Shown here: in pieces, positions 1 to 10,818 of the stretch
How the letters are laid out: the number at the start of each line of letters is the position of its first letter
Numbering within the stretch: position 1 is the stretch's first letter
DNA from: Phoronis australis
Taxonomy: Eukaryota; Phoronida; Phoronidae
Length of the DNA: 64,000 bases
Direction of reading: 5' to 3'
Assembly: GCA_002633005.1 (NCBI GenBank)
Contig: NMRA01000181.1
Location: forward strand, 508,959 to 572,958
Program-made: the position numbers and the translations under genes
The notes under the pieces: model-generated
Databases searched by the model: none
Told to the model about the DNA's origin: nothing
What the model saw: only the letters and a program-made list of their open reading frames with translations

Positions 1-811
1 ACTGGTGTACTTGACTGTGAGGATTGCCAAATCAAAAACACATTGAAGCAAATAAATGCTTAAGCATCACATACCTTGAAGATTAACAAATCAGATATAT
101 ACAGATACACAGAGATTATTGTCAAAATGAATATTTTACAAAAATTCATGAAGTTTGCAATCTTGGAAAAGACAGAAAACTGCCTGAAATGGCCTATATA
201 GGGGATTACTTAAGTTATAATAACCAAAAATTTACAAAAAATTTGGAAAGTTCGTACCAAAGCTTTTTCAAATTAGAACACAAAATATTTTTAGTCAATT
301 TTCTTGACAGGAGTTTTTACTTCAACACAACTTTTAGATTTTAACGGAACTTTTTTGACTTCATCTGATTTTTTTTATTTCAACTGAACGCATTTTGTAA
401 CCATACTTAGTAGCTGTCAACAAACAAAACATAATGATATTCTGGAGTCTGGGTATGTGAAGCAAAAAGCATCCAAACATGGGACGTGTCCATTTTGGTC
501 AATATTTTTGTTTGAAATGGAAGAAAATAAGATACAGGTACTGATTCCAATCCAACTATGTGAGTGGTGGGGATAAAGCTGCACTGAAAAACTACAAGTA
601 CTGGTAGCACAATCATGATAATTTACAAAAAAAATCTAGCACAACAATTTACAAAAAATCCAGTTTTTGAAATATTCTCACAGCCATGCAGATTCCAACT
701 TTGAATGATTTCACCAGTTCAAAAAACCTTTTAAATATTATGCAAACAATTTCCTCAATAGCAGTTTTCCAAAAATACCACTGATGAAAACATATGAAAG
801 ACATTGGTTTT

Positions 812-922
812 AAAAATCGGACAACCGCCGCACAAATAAATATCCTGACGATGTCTAATGAAAAGACGAAACGTTGAATTGAACATGAACTTTTTTATTT
901 GTGCGGCGATTGTCCGGTTTTT
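812..922. repeat. Small hairpin element with 29-bp inverted ends
   Basis: Positions 812-840 and 894-922 are inverted copies of each other with one or two mismatches, around a 53-bp loop. The arms carry the string ACCGCCGCACAAATAAA and its reverse complement. The 10-mer ATTGGTTTTA occurs at 803-812 and again at 957-966, so the insertion or duplication boundary may be wider than the hairpin. It resembles a very short MITE; the family is unknown. Confidence 0.6.
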
Positions 923-1605
923 GAACTTATTGTGGCCAAAAACTGATTTAATTAACATTGGTTTTAATAAGAGAAAATATCAACAATTACTGAGCCAATC
1001 ACACCTGAACAGATGGAACTTACTACTATAGAAAATGCATCAAGTGGTAACAGTCACATCAAGGTGCCCAGTGTTTTATTTACAATGTATTTCTTAGATC
1101 CAATTTGATAAATATTTTACCCACGCAGAGAGGTGTTATTCACTCAGTATAATATATTTCTATAGTTCCATTATGGAACATAACTGAACAGTCTAAAACC
1201 TAACAGGAAAGTCAATGGTCCATTCATCTGTGTAATATTTTCAACAAACAAGACAACAAAGGACATATCCACATACACTAGTGGATTGACAGATCTTCTA
1301 TTTTATTGGTACGGTTGCCAAGAACAATCTCAAGTTCATATTGTAGTCAAAGTTGCCATTTTAATGCCGCACAGGGTAACAAAGCCTACGACGGTAATTG
1401 GATAGCAAGGTTAAAAGGAGCCAATCTAAAAATACCAAACACCAAACACATGAGGAGGAAAGAAGTTTACCAAACAACTTGTTTGGCAAATGAGTGGAAT
1501 AAATTTTGACCAACATTATCACATGAAGCGTGACCCTAAAAATCATTGTCAGTGGTTATGAGGATATCTGAAATTAAATCCACGGATTGGCATTGAGAAC
1601 CCTCT

Positions 1606-1766
1606 GCATTGCTTTCGGATCTCACGCATACCTTCGTTCAGACATCAACTGTCACCCTAATAAAAAAACGGTTACTATTAAGGCCCTAGTATGCATTACT
1701 TTCTGATGTCACGCATACCTTCGAGCAGACATGAACTGTCACTCTGATAGAACAACAGTTGCTATG
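1606..1766. repeat. Two-copy tandem duplication, period 87 bp
   Basis: Two diverged copies start at 1606 (GCATTGCTTTC) and 1693 (GCATTACTTTC). They share TCACGCATACCTTCG and CAGACAT-AACTGTCAC. No coding capacity is visible. Confidence 0.65.
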
Positions 1767-2033
1767 TTATTATTAAGAGAAAAGCTTTTCACTGTAGGTA
1801 CAAACTCTTCAAAATTAAACACAATTTGTTATTCTTGCTATGGCTCCTATTTTTATTACTATGGTTAACTGTTATGAAAAGGTGTTACACCCCTGTGTAA
1901 ACAAGTGCACAGTTGTCTGCCTTCTACCCAAAATCAAGTAACACTTAAAACAGACACAGTTTTTATATTACCAGTATCAGAAAGTCGCGACTGCAAAACA
2001 GTTAAATGCAGGACTTAGCATGATCAATGACAA

Positions 2034-2273
2034 AATAGAGAAACATTTTCAAGGTGGTGTATCGTTCCACAAATAAATAGGCTTGTGTGATAAAAATATT
2101 TCTTGGTATTGTAAAATTTAAGTGAAATAAACCTTTTGGCATGAATAAAGTCAAAATAATGGTAAAAAAGTGACGCAAAAGAGAGGAAACTAGAAATCAA
2201 ATTAGAGGAAATCGATACCAAATAAGAGGAAATCGTCTTAAAAGAGAATTCCAAGAGAGCTCTGACTAGCAAC
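2034..2273. mobile_element. MITE remnant of the CAGGGCTTGGAA family
   Basis: The internal sequence (GTTCCACAAATAAATAGG, then CTTGTGTGAT, then several AGAGGAAA blocks, then ATTCCAAG) follows the same order as the element at 48421-48670 and the fragment near 17.63 kb. The outer left end is missing or too diverged to see, so this is a truncated copy. Confidence 0.55.
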
Positions 2274-2734
2274 TTTTCGTTTCCTCATTTGAAGGGTAGT
2301 ACAGCTTTATATCAGTGACTAGCTTGAACATGAATACAATGCACTAAGTTGGCACTCAATTATTGACTACAGCACATACGTGAACATTTGCCACACTAAA
2401 ACAAAAGAAATGCCAGCAGGCTTGCATTAATTAGTCCTAATTAATAACGACTATTGATTGGTATTGATTCAAGAAATTGCAGCAAATGTTTGTAGAACAT
2501 GCACAACAAACAAGAAATCTGCATTTGATGTTATTTTTACAGTAAAATCTTATCAAATTCAGACAAAAATAATTGCCATGATTTAACATTTGCTGATAAA
2601 AACAAGGATGTGTTTAAATCGGCTTGAAATGTTTTGGGGTTTATTAAAACACGATCCTCAGAAGCTGAAAATTCATGAAGATCTGCACATAAATTGGTGT
2701 AAGACCAGTCTCAGTATAGGCAACTGAAACCCCA

Positions 2735-2812
2735 CAGGTTGTTGGACACCCGTTTTAAAAAATTCTTGATCCGACCGCCCCTTTTAAAAAATCCTGGATC
2801 CACCCCTGAAAC
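2735..2812. mobile_element. Terminal fragment of a GGATCCA-ended DNA transposon
   Basis: The stretch ends in CTGGATCCACCCCTG, the reverse complement of a CAG-GGGTGGATCCAG type terminus, and contains two copies of a CTTTTAAAAAAT-CTGGATC-like block. It resembles hAT-type terminal sequences common in invertebrates. The assignment is an inference from the end sequence only. Confidence 0.35.
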
Positions 2813-3799
2813 ATTGCATTGCAATGCATTTTTCTTCTGGATAGCAGAGATAACAAAAGTCTTAGCTAACTCCATAAGCACGAGAATACGAAGATAAAAC
2901 AACCACACCCTCAAGCAATCAGTTGTTACATGACTAAAATGACAGCAATCAAATTATTAACAACAAATTTAATACAGAATAGTGAATTGCTACATTATGG
3001 CTGATGACATCATGGTTGCTAGACTTCAGAAAGCATATTTTGGTACTTTTTTTGGGATTATTTTATTCTGGTAATTATAACCACCTAAAATATGAAGAAC
3101 TTTAGACTGCATGCCACAGGGGTGGCCTTAAAAGCGGGTTTTTTTGTAAAACAACTGGAATCAACCACTCACAACATAAGCAACAAGGCTGAGTTTCACG
3201 GTGTGTTGTGATGGTGTGATCAGTTGCTAACGGACTATAGCAAACTGAAGTAATAAAATGCATGGCAGTCAGCACCATCTTTCTGCATGTCCCAGCTCCT
3301 TAACAAGAAATAAATGACACACTGTAATATGGAGTGACAACCATGGAACCCATTGGGTCTTTACCNCCCATATTTTGATGCTCATGCCTGAATACCCATG
3401 AGCATTAGTGACTGTTGAACAAATTATCAAACTGTGAGTCACAGTAAAACTTACATAAGTCTGGTACAGTTGTACTGAGAGATTATATTCAAGTCTGATG
3501 AAATCCAATCAACTACTTGTATATGAATTACGGGCCAAGTGCGCAAACTAGAATAATCATACCACGTAACACTTTTCGACTAGATACGAAAATCCAACTT
3601 ATACACGCCTGACCTATTCAAATTTTACATAACTGCAGTTTAATGTTCACTGAATATGTATACTTCAGGTTAAAAAAATTGGAAAGCGCAGTAAAAATGC
3701 AACACAACACTGTGGTATAATAAACCAGGCATAACTAATTGAAGATAATTGTTTTTTTGTTTTTCTTCTGCTGAGACCAAAGAGTTGTTGATTACTTAC

Positions 3800-3880
3800 T
3801 GTTGTCGTCCAAATGTACTCCAACAAAGACTTCAGGCGCTATCAGGTTCTCATCAATTAGTCCAACGTAACGTACAAAAC
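3800..3880 (-). CDS. CAP-Gly gene coding exon 3
   Basis: It encodes residues 93-119, the central CAP-Gly strands (G-F-V-R-Y-V-G, then V-G-V-H-L-D-D-N). It enters in phase 1 and leaves in phase 1 at GTAAGT. The continuation was not found in the window. Confidence 0.75.
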
Positions 3881-5719
3881 CTTAAAAGGGTGAGAAGAAA
3901 CAAAACGACTTGTTACAACTTAGCGAAGTATACATTTAATAACATGAATAGCTGACCAACTGTTATGTTTCAAACCATTTTCGCTAATTTTTTACATATT
4001 TTGTTCTCAAAAGTCACCGAATTGACACCTGTAAGCCCATAAAAAGTAATTTTATTGCTTGTTGTTATAAAGTGGTTCAGTGAACTTATAATCTCCACAA
4101 TGGGCTTAAAATACCCTGATTGAGATGAGCACCACATACAGGAGCTGCGCTGCTCAAAAAGTACCGTCAGAGAATTTCTCACAATTGTTTAGGGTGTTTT
4201 TCAAAATAAGATGTAATCACATGAAATCATGGCTAGAGAGACCTCACTCTTCATCTAGAAGACAATGAGAATTTGCCATTTATTATACTATAGAGACTCA
4301 CAGAATATCTGAGAAAGTAAACATATGGTGGGAAGAACTTTACAAACGTAGCTCAGGTCCCCCAACCCAGCCACTTGTGGGGTTGGTGGTCCTCCTGTGC
4401 TTTTGCCAACCAATAGATCGCGGGAAACTGGCTAATAACATTTGAGTGAAGCATTATGAAAATGAGAAACCCTAACAAGGTCAAACTGACATGTCAATAA
4501 ACTTTTATCCTCCTGTGATCCTTTACTCGGGCAAATAAGTTTAATTCAATCTCACTATATTACCAATGTTATTTACTTGATCTGACCTGAGGTCGTGGAG
4601 AACACTTAATTGTTAGATGTTACGGCCAAGATCGCAATACTCTTTGGCAATTAAGTGACCTAAAATTTCCATTTTCAGAACAAAAAATTGAAAGAGAGAC
4701 AGTTGCAGTTTTGCAAAGTTTACTATCAACCAATCTACTAGTCACAGGTGTTTGTTTTCATTTACATAAAGTATATTTTGTTTTCTTGATCAAAAAGTAA
4801 ATTGGGTTGAGCAGCGTACATTACAGTCTCATAGCAACATTCTCCCCTATATTTGACCGCACTGTTGATGTATTGCCAGCACTACATACCTGGATACTGG
4901 CCCTTTACTGTGACTCTATCTCCAATTTTTATTCTCCACTCCTGTTGCTCAGGCTTGAAAAGTGTGGATGTGTCTTGAGCACGCTGTATCACAGATCGCT
5001 GTAACAACTGCTCTCCCTTCTTGCCACCATATGCCTTCCTCCAGAATGTTTTGCAGGGACCGCAAGTACACAGGTACGGGTCTATTTCAGTCTAAAATTG
5101 TTAGCATACAACACACGTTTACTTTAAAGAGAGGTGAAAATACAACACATGTGAATAATAATTGAGCTAATCACTGTGTTAACAGTGCGTACGTGTGCAA
5201 CAATCGCATTTCACGGGACAGAATGGAACTGCATGGAGTCTAGTGACTGCCTGTGAATGAGGTATATTGCGTTAATTTCTAATGAGTAGTTTTGGACTCC
5301 GTTTTGGAGTTATAGAGGACCTACATAGGGCCTATCCGACTAACAATGCCCACAGGCAATAGTCAGTGCCATTGTATAGGTAAACAGTGTAAACACCCTG
5401 GTAAATTGGCCCTGTGATGCAAAATACTGAGTTAAATTTTGATACATGAACGTTTTAAACCAGTTTCACCACTACATTTTAGGTTTGGTGTTGACACGCG
5501 TGTACGCGGTGTTGACCGACTCTTGACTGACTTGTGTGAAGCCAGGATCATAAGCCAAAAAGTCATAGATAAAATCAATAATGAAACGACATTTATTTAC
5601 AAAAATTGTAGACCAGTGGAAAATTAATGTATTCGCAAACTTACATTTTCATAAGTGACGTTACTTTTCACCTTTTTGGCGCTCATCACCACAGATTCTG
5701 CGACGTCGCTTTGTACCAT
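3800..5719 (-). CDS. CAP-Gly domain protein, first three coding exons (3' part outside window)
   Basis: Joined exons 5719-5645, 5091-4890 and 3880-3800 give one open frame of 119 complete codons from an ATG. All junctions are GT-AG and all phases match. The N-terminal 90 residues are charged and include a Cys-x-Cys-Gly-Pro-Cys motif at residues 33-38. From about residue 82 the sequence reads KIGDRVTVKGQYPG, then VRYVG, then VFVGVHLDDN. This matches the first half of a CAP-Gly domain (the G-D-R-V, P-G-x-V-R-[YF]-x-G and [VW]-x-G-V-x-L-D signature). CAP-Gly domains bind C-terminal EEY/F tails of tubulin and end-binding proteins. The GKNDG and YF-C half must lie further left. I could not identify the orthologue; CLIP, dynactin, TBCB/TBCE, KIF13B and CYLD do not obviously share this N-terminus. 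The exon chain is well supported, the family assignment fairly so, and the function is unknown. Confidence 0.72.
4890..5091 (-). CDS. CAP-Gly gene coding exon 2
   Basis: It encodes residues 26-92 and one base of residue 93. The acceptor is preceded by a branch-like TGCTAAC about 8 bases before the AG, and the donor is GTATGT. It holds the Cys-rich motif and strand 1 of the CAP-Gly domain. A second AG ten bases downstream (AAATAG) would break the phase with exon 1, so the first AG is chosen. Confidence 0.75.
5645..5719 (-). CDS. CAP-Gly gene coding exon 1
   Basis: It encodes 25 residues starting MVQSDVAESVV and ends at a perfect GTAAGT donor in phase 0. An earlier ATG upstream in the transcript direction hits a stop after two codons, so this start is preferred. 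A CGACGTCGC element lies within the exon. No motif resolves the transcription start. Confidence 0.65.
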
Positions 5720-6399
5720 AGTTGTCGTCAGGCAGCCATGATTCCCAATGCTTTGACAACAACGGGACACTCGACAGGTAGCGCTCAAAAGCCGTTCCGG
5801 GAAGTTGTTGCACCGCAGAATCTAAATTTCCTTCCTCAATGACCTAGTTGAACGGATCTCGGCTTTAAGCCTGTTCTTGGGCCAAACAATATGGCATAGC
5901 CTCGATCGGTTCAGTGATGCCGTTTTTTGAGAATTAATGCGGCGATGAGGTATTTTTAGTTCTACATTTTTAAAAATATACTTGTAATGAGTTAGTGTAT
6001 TGCTTCACAGGATTGAAGTTGCACTTCCTGCTAGTTGGCTCAAAAACGAAAATCAAATTTCTAGGTCTTTGACTGCCCAGCGGGCCACCCCGTCGGGCAC
6101 CGACGTCAGAGTCCCCAGAGATCTTTTTACTAGAAATGAAACTCGAATAATTTTTGGCTTTTTCTATTTTTTATTTTTGTATTCAAGGTAAGTGCCAATT
6201 AGTCTGTACAAGAGTACAGTATGGTTTATGCTTATGAGCCTCGAAAATACCTTAAAACTATACTTATGTGATCTACGGCGGACGACCATACAATTTCGTT
6301 CAGTTCTCTTCCAAAAATCTTTAACTGTTTCTGGTTGCGTTTTCTGATTGCGGGAACTGCTTAGCCAGTCTGGACCCACTGTCCCCGGGACAACAGCTA

Positions 6400-6442
6400 G
6401 GCAACAGCTAGGCTTGGAGGGCCTCCAAGCCTAGCTGTTGCC
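6400..6442. repeat. 43-bp near-perfect palindrome
   Basis: Arms 6400-6420 and 6422-6442 are exact reverse complements around a single G at 6421. The core is GGCTTGGAGG / CCTCCAAGCC, flanked by CAACAGCTA / TAGCTGTTG. The left arm is preceded by a second CAACAGCTAGG at 6391, so one arm also has a direct-repeat copy. Confidence 0.9.
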
Positions 6443-7226
6443 GGTTCCCCCATGGACTTGGAGTTCAGTGGCGTCACCATCAGTTTGCCTCTCCATCTAT
6501 GACATCAACCTTTTCCCTCAGGAGAAAAATGTTCTGATCTTGTTCTACTCATTTTATCATTTGATCGACAGAGCCACCAGGAAAATATGTCTACACTGAT
6601 TCCATCCTACGATCGACTGTGTGCTGTCCTGGTCACTGAAACCCACGTGATCACAGTTCCATGGAAGCACTTCAATAGTTTGTTAGACTCCCATCTCCAC
6701 ACAGTGGGGTGCCTTGGCTACTTTAAACCAGGCGTGAGTTCAATAACGCTAGGACCTATGCTAGGTCCTAACTAAAATCTTGTCAACATTACGTGCTCTC
6801 ATTTTAAAATACACGGCAATGTCTCACGTAATCTAGCGAAGTCCTACCGTTACTGAACTGGAGGCTGGTTTCATTGAATCCGCTCCTAGCTGTAAACAAG
6901 AGCTACATGAAATGCAACCACACCTGCAATTCAATTCCAGTAGTTTTTAATGTCATAAAAATGGCCATTAAACGCCACAGAATACATTGAACCTAGCAAG
7001 GCGTCGTCTTCTCTCTAAAAAGAACATTGTCCGGTAAAATAAATGAAAATCCGCAAAGAATGAACTGTAAAGATAGAGACAGGCGTTAGTCACTTTTTTG
7101 AAAAAAAATGAAATTTCCAATCGAAGGCACAGCAGTGGTTCAATTCTTGTCGAGTTTAAAATAGGACTACACACGCCAAATATTGTGACCTTGCAAGGGG
7201 TTAAGTTGATATAAATTCAGATGTTG

Positions 7227-7270
7227 ACAAGAGCAACGCGGAGTGTTGAAATGCGCCAACGATAGCACTA
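7227..7270 (+). mobile_element. Left-end fragment of a Helitron-like element
   Basis: The segment ACAAGAGCAACGCGGAG, then GTTGAAATGCGCC, is nearly identical to the left end of the large element at 54333. It breaks off within about 45 bp, and no right end is seen nearby. Confidence 0.6.
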
Positions 7271-7758
7271 CAAAAGGTGTGCTTTAATGAGTATGTTTAC
7301 AATTGTAAGAGTATCCATTAGATATAGAGGCAAACGTAAAAAATAACATTAGGGGCCAATGTTATAGTCCGATTTGTGTGTAACTCGTAATCTCTTGTCA
7401 TTGCCATCTCTGATGGGATGTATAATAATAAAACAGTTGGCTGCAAACAGTTACTGGGCAGATATGGGACCTCGGTGGCTCAAGTGGAACAGCACGAGAT
7501 CAGTAATCTAGAGACCTGGAAATTTTCTGGAGCAGCACAGAAATGAGTCCGACACAGACCGGGACCTCTTAAAGCGAAGAAGCTAACTTTAATAGTGCAG
7601 TTGGACCAATTCCCGCAGTAAAATTGTGTCACGACTTGTTCCTTATTTATTCACCCCAGAAGGGACTCTTGGTATTTCTAAGAATAATGAAAGTTCGTAA
7701 TTGCTGGAGAGCATCACCACACCCTGACAGCAGCATGCAGATGGAGGGGGGGTGGGGN

Positions 7759-8327
7759 GGTGACGGTTGACGGCCCAGGGCAACCACATCGAGAAAGGGC
7801 ATCCATTAACGCTGAAATCGTGACCGATTTGTAGTTAAATTAAATACAAACTTATTTTGTTTCATCTGCTATACTTTTTATACTTTTCTTAGTACTAGGG
7901 TCCATGCATTTGAGCAGAAGGGCATCAAATAAGAAAACCGCTCCTGGCATCTCCAAACCTCTGCAGCAATAGTAGGTCTTTCCAAACCCAGAAATCACAT
8001 CTATTTTGACTAAGCAAGAAATGAGACCAATTTCATAACGATACTCGCTCTCTTGTGACGGAAGAGGGGTTTAGAGCTGTTAATGAGGGACCTTACTGAA
8101 AAGTTCGCGTATTCCGCCAAATATATACAGACCAATTATATTTGAAATCCATACAAAATTCACTGCTTCCTATCAAAGGCCAGTGTTTTGCCTTTATTGC
8201 TCAAACCTGTACAAGATCCAGCGCAGGCGACAATGACAACACGTGACTAAAGCGTTAAATTTTATTAGCAATAACGACTACATACTGACAGAAAGACTAT
8301 GCAGAATCGTTGCCAATAGCCTAAGGA
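7759..8327. repeat. 569-bp direct duplication, distal copy
   Basis: It is about 98-99% identical by eye to 8329-8896 and is bounded by single N bases at 7758 and 8328. It includes a TTTGACTAAGCAAGAAATGAGACC-like block, also seen in the foldback at 48.84 kb, and a duplicate of the putative CNOT1 polyadenylation region. The few point differences are of the kind expected between haplotypes, so this may be an assembly duplication. Confidence 0.85.
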
Positions 8328-8328
8328 N

Positions 8329-8896
8329 GGTGACGGTTGACGGCCCAGGGCAACCACATCGAGAAAGGGCATCCATTAACGCTGAAATCGTGACCGATTT
8401 GTAGTTAAATTAAATACAAACTTATTTTGTTTCATCTGCTATACTTTTTATACTTTTCTTAGTACTAGGGTCCATGCACTTGAGCAGAAGGGCATCAAAT
8501 AAGAAAACCGCTCCTGGCATCTCCAAACCTCTGCAGCAATAGTAGGTCTTTCCAAACCCAGAAATCACATCTATTTTGACTAAGCAAGAAATGAGACGAA
8601 TTTCATAAGATACTCGCTCTCTTGTGACGGAAGAGGGGTTTAGAGCTGTTCATGAGGGACCTTACTGAAAAGTTCTCGTATTCAGCCAAATATATACAGA
8701 CCAATTATATTTGAAATCCATAAAAAATTCACTGCTTCCTATCAAAGGTCAGTGTTTTGCCTTTATTGCTCAAACCTGTACAAGATCCAGCGCAGGCGAC
8801 AATGACAACACGTGACTAAAGCGTTAAATTTTATTAGCAATAACGACTACATACTGACAGAAAGACTATGCAGAATCGTTGCCAATAGCCTAAGGA
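8329..8896. repeat. 568-bp direct duplication, copy joined to CNOT1 3'UTR
   Basis: This copy is continuous with unique sequence above 8897 and so is the more reliable one. It carries two AATAAA hexamers on the minus strand (8835-8830 and 8767-8762) and one UGUAUAUA site at 8698-8691. Confidence 0.85.
8762..8835 (-). promoter_or_regulatory. CNOT1: Candidate CNOT1 polyadenylation signals
   Basis: AATAAA hexamers lie on the minus strand at 8835-8830 and 8767-8762. They are the first two below the stop codon. Equivalent copies exist in the duplicated segment near 8.2 kb. Confidence 0.4.
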
Positions 8897-9290
8897 CCAC
8901 CTATACCTTAAACATTGAGACCAGACAGCTTATAACAACTCATTCAGACATGTAATTGACTGGGTCAAGACCATTCTCGGGACAATAACTGGAAAGTGAT
9001 GTAAAACAGAAACATGTAGTAGGCAAACACTTTAACACAAAGTGCAATTTCTGTAGCAGTTCCTCTTAGAACCAGACCACATTTAACCAAGTTCACTGGA
9101 AATTGCACCTCTAGAAAATGGCCAAATATTACATAGTTTTAACTCATATCTGAGCATACTGTTCAAGCAAAATTCAATTGAGGCACTATACTGACTATGT
9201 CCAGAGACCATAATATCACAAGGTCACATTTAGACAAATTCAGTGTTCAACAACTTTTGCAGATGTGAATTACAAGCATTTTTACAGATT

Positions 9291-9298
9291 TATATACA
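9291..9298 (-). promoter_or_regulatory. Pumilio-type element UGUAUAUA
   Basis: The minus strand reads TGTATATA, a match to the PUF-protein consensus UGUANAUA. It lies within the probable CNOT1 3'UTR. Further exact copies occur at 10079-10072 and 8698-8691. Confidence 0.4.
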
Positions 9299-9502
9299 AT
9301 GAAAGAAAATTTACATAATCTACATTCACATACATAGTTTCTATACATGGGTAGTTAAAATCTGGGCCAGGTTGACAAAAAGAAAACTCATGACCAGCTG
9401 TCGTCTTATTGATATGTTTAAAATAAAAATCACAAATTAAGCTGTTCGCATTACATCAGACTATTGCCCTTTGGGGTAAGTCCGATATAACATGCCGGCA
9501 TT

Positions 9503-9557
9503 TTGAAAACCAGTTTTCTCCACTGAATAACAGGCATCAGCTGGTTCTCAAAATGAG
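9503..9557. repeat. Short hairpin repeat in the CNOT1 3'UTR
   Basis: Arms TTTGAAAACCAG and CTGGTTCTCAAA enclose a core with GAATAACAGGCATCA. An inverted homologous copy sits at 49764-49817 with arms TGAGAACCAGTTT and AAACTGGTTCTCA around the same core. It is a roughly 50-bp hairpin repeat family. Confidence 0.6.
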
Positions 9558-10071
9558 GGAAGATTATAGACTATTTGTCATTTTGGTACCAAAGAGCAAC
9601 TATGTCTCCCACTGGCAAAATTAAAATTTGAATTGACTAAATGCAAACAAGAACAAAGCACTGGTAACTATGATATAAAAAGCACTCGGATTTCGTGAAT
9701 TCTGTATAAATCTATGAGAATTAACAATTATTTAAAAAATGGCAAGTTTTTGTTTCTTTTGTACAACCAGGCCCCGAAAACGCATGTTTGCACAGGATAT
9801 GCCGAGGATCATTCATGGGTCGCACAGTGCATTACAGAACAGATATAGCAACGAAATTCGGTAAACACCATGCACACACACGCCAGTTTCCCCAGCCCCC
9901 TGTACAAACTAGCGAAACTACAAACATGAAAAAAAAAACAAGTTGGACCCTAGTCAGAGTTGTTGCTGTTCTTGTTCAGACTCATGGAATGTTTCTAGGA
10001 CGACATGCCCTAGCGACACCTATCAACAAATGCTGCCTGTTCTGACAACATATAGCACCTTAATGACATAC

Positions 10072-10079
10072 TATATACA
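10072..10079 (-). promoter_or_regulatory. Pumilio-type element UGUAUAUA
   Basis: An exact UGUAUAUA on the minus strand, about 740 bases after the CNOT1 stop codon. It is the site nearest the coding region. Confidence 0.4.
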
Positions 10080-10818
10080 GAGGGGCCACATACATACGCT
10101 GGGCATTTAAATGCACAGCTCAGCCTAGGTAGACAGCCATGGAGGCGACTACTCACAGCACGGTCACAGCCGTCACCTGTTGTGGAATGAGGCACCGACA
10201 GGTAATAAATTAATATTAGGTTAACCTGTACAGCACTAAAGTGCCGGTCAAAACAAGGCATTGTCATGAGTTACTACAACCAGACTGCCTCAACTATTCA
10301 CAAGAATGAAAACAGAGTTTCACGTATTGATAATAACAAAGAGAAGAGGAAGGCAGAAAAGAGAAGTCAGTGGTCTTGAATCTGAGGTTGCACATCACTT
10401 CCCAGTTTAGTGTCGTTGAGTTAATAAGCTGTTGAGATGGCGCACACAACACTCCTTCGCGAGAGACTGATCCAATAAAATATACACCTTCGGCTGGTCC
10501 TTGAAACTCGTGACGATTCCAATCTACGTTCAACACAAGGAACTGGGCACATGGTACAACGAAAATCAAAACCTATCCCCAATCCAATCTATACAGCCTT
10601 GTTCTGTCACAAAAATCCAACGCGACGAAGCAAGACTTCCAAAGTAAATGTCTATAAAAGAATCTTGCAGCTTGTCTCTTCAAAAAACACACCCAGTTTA
10701 CAAGCTTTTATCTCAACATTTGTCTCATAAATGCACTTTTCAATCGGTTTAAATCCAGTCTCAAGTTGAGGTGACTCTCTTTTTTCCTGAGAAAGGACAA
10801 TGTCCACAGTGCTGCTAC

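Larger units (their letters stand above)
1..3799. other. Probable intron of the CAP-Gly gene; no exon accepted
   Basis: This stretch lies 3' of the last recognised exon of the minus-strand CAP-Gly gene and probably belongs to its third intron, with the remaining exons to the left of the window. I searched the minus strand for the second half of a CAP-Gly domain (a glycine-rich turn followed by Tyr/Phe-Phe-x-Cys) and found nothing in the required phase. It holds a small hairpin element, an 87-bp tandem duplication, a MITE remnant and a transposon end, listed separately, plus one undetermined base at 3366. Confidence 0.45.
5720..8761. other. Intergenic region between CAP-Gly gene start and CNOT1 3' end
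   Basis: It contains the presumed promoter and 5'UTR of the CAP-Gly gene just above 5719, a 43-bp palindrome at 6400-6442, a left-end fragment of a Helitron-like element at 7227, and one full and one partial copy of a 569-bp direct duplication. Short plus-strand frames near 6000-6190 and 6587-6775 match no protein I recognise and lack exon context. No gene is supported here. Confidence 0.5.
8745..10818 (-). other. CNOT1: Probable CNOT1 3'UTR
   Basis: It begins after the CNOT1 stop at 10821-10819. I found no AATAAA on the minus strand until 8835-8830 and 8767-8762, which implies a UTR of about 2 kb. The sequence above 8897 is mostly non-repetitive. It contains three minus-strand UGUAUAUA motifs and a hairpin shared with the intergenic region at 49.77 kb. 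The extent is inferred; transcript data would fix it. Confidence 0.45.

Noticed and set aside
300-385. Lys-rich minus-strand frame ending in a stop (VKTPVKKID)
   Set aside because: An in-frame stop lies just upstream and the only possible acceptor lacks a pyrimidine tract. Too weak to call a terminal exon.
3240-3300. Candidate fourth CAP-Gly exon (minus-strand K-D-G and Y-Y-F residues)
   Set aside because: The splice phase does not match exon 3, a stop follows at once, and the spacing does not fit a CAP-Gly domain.
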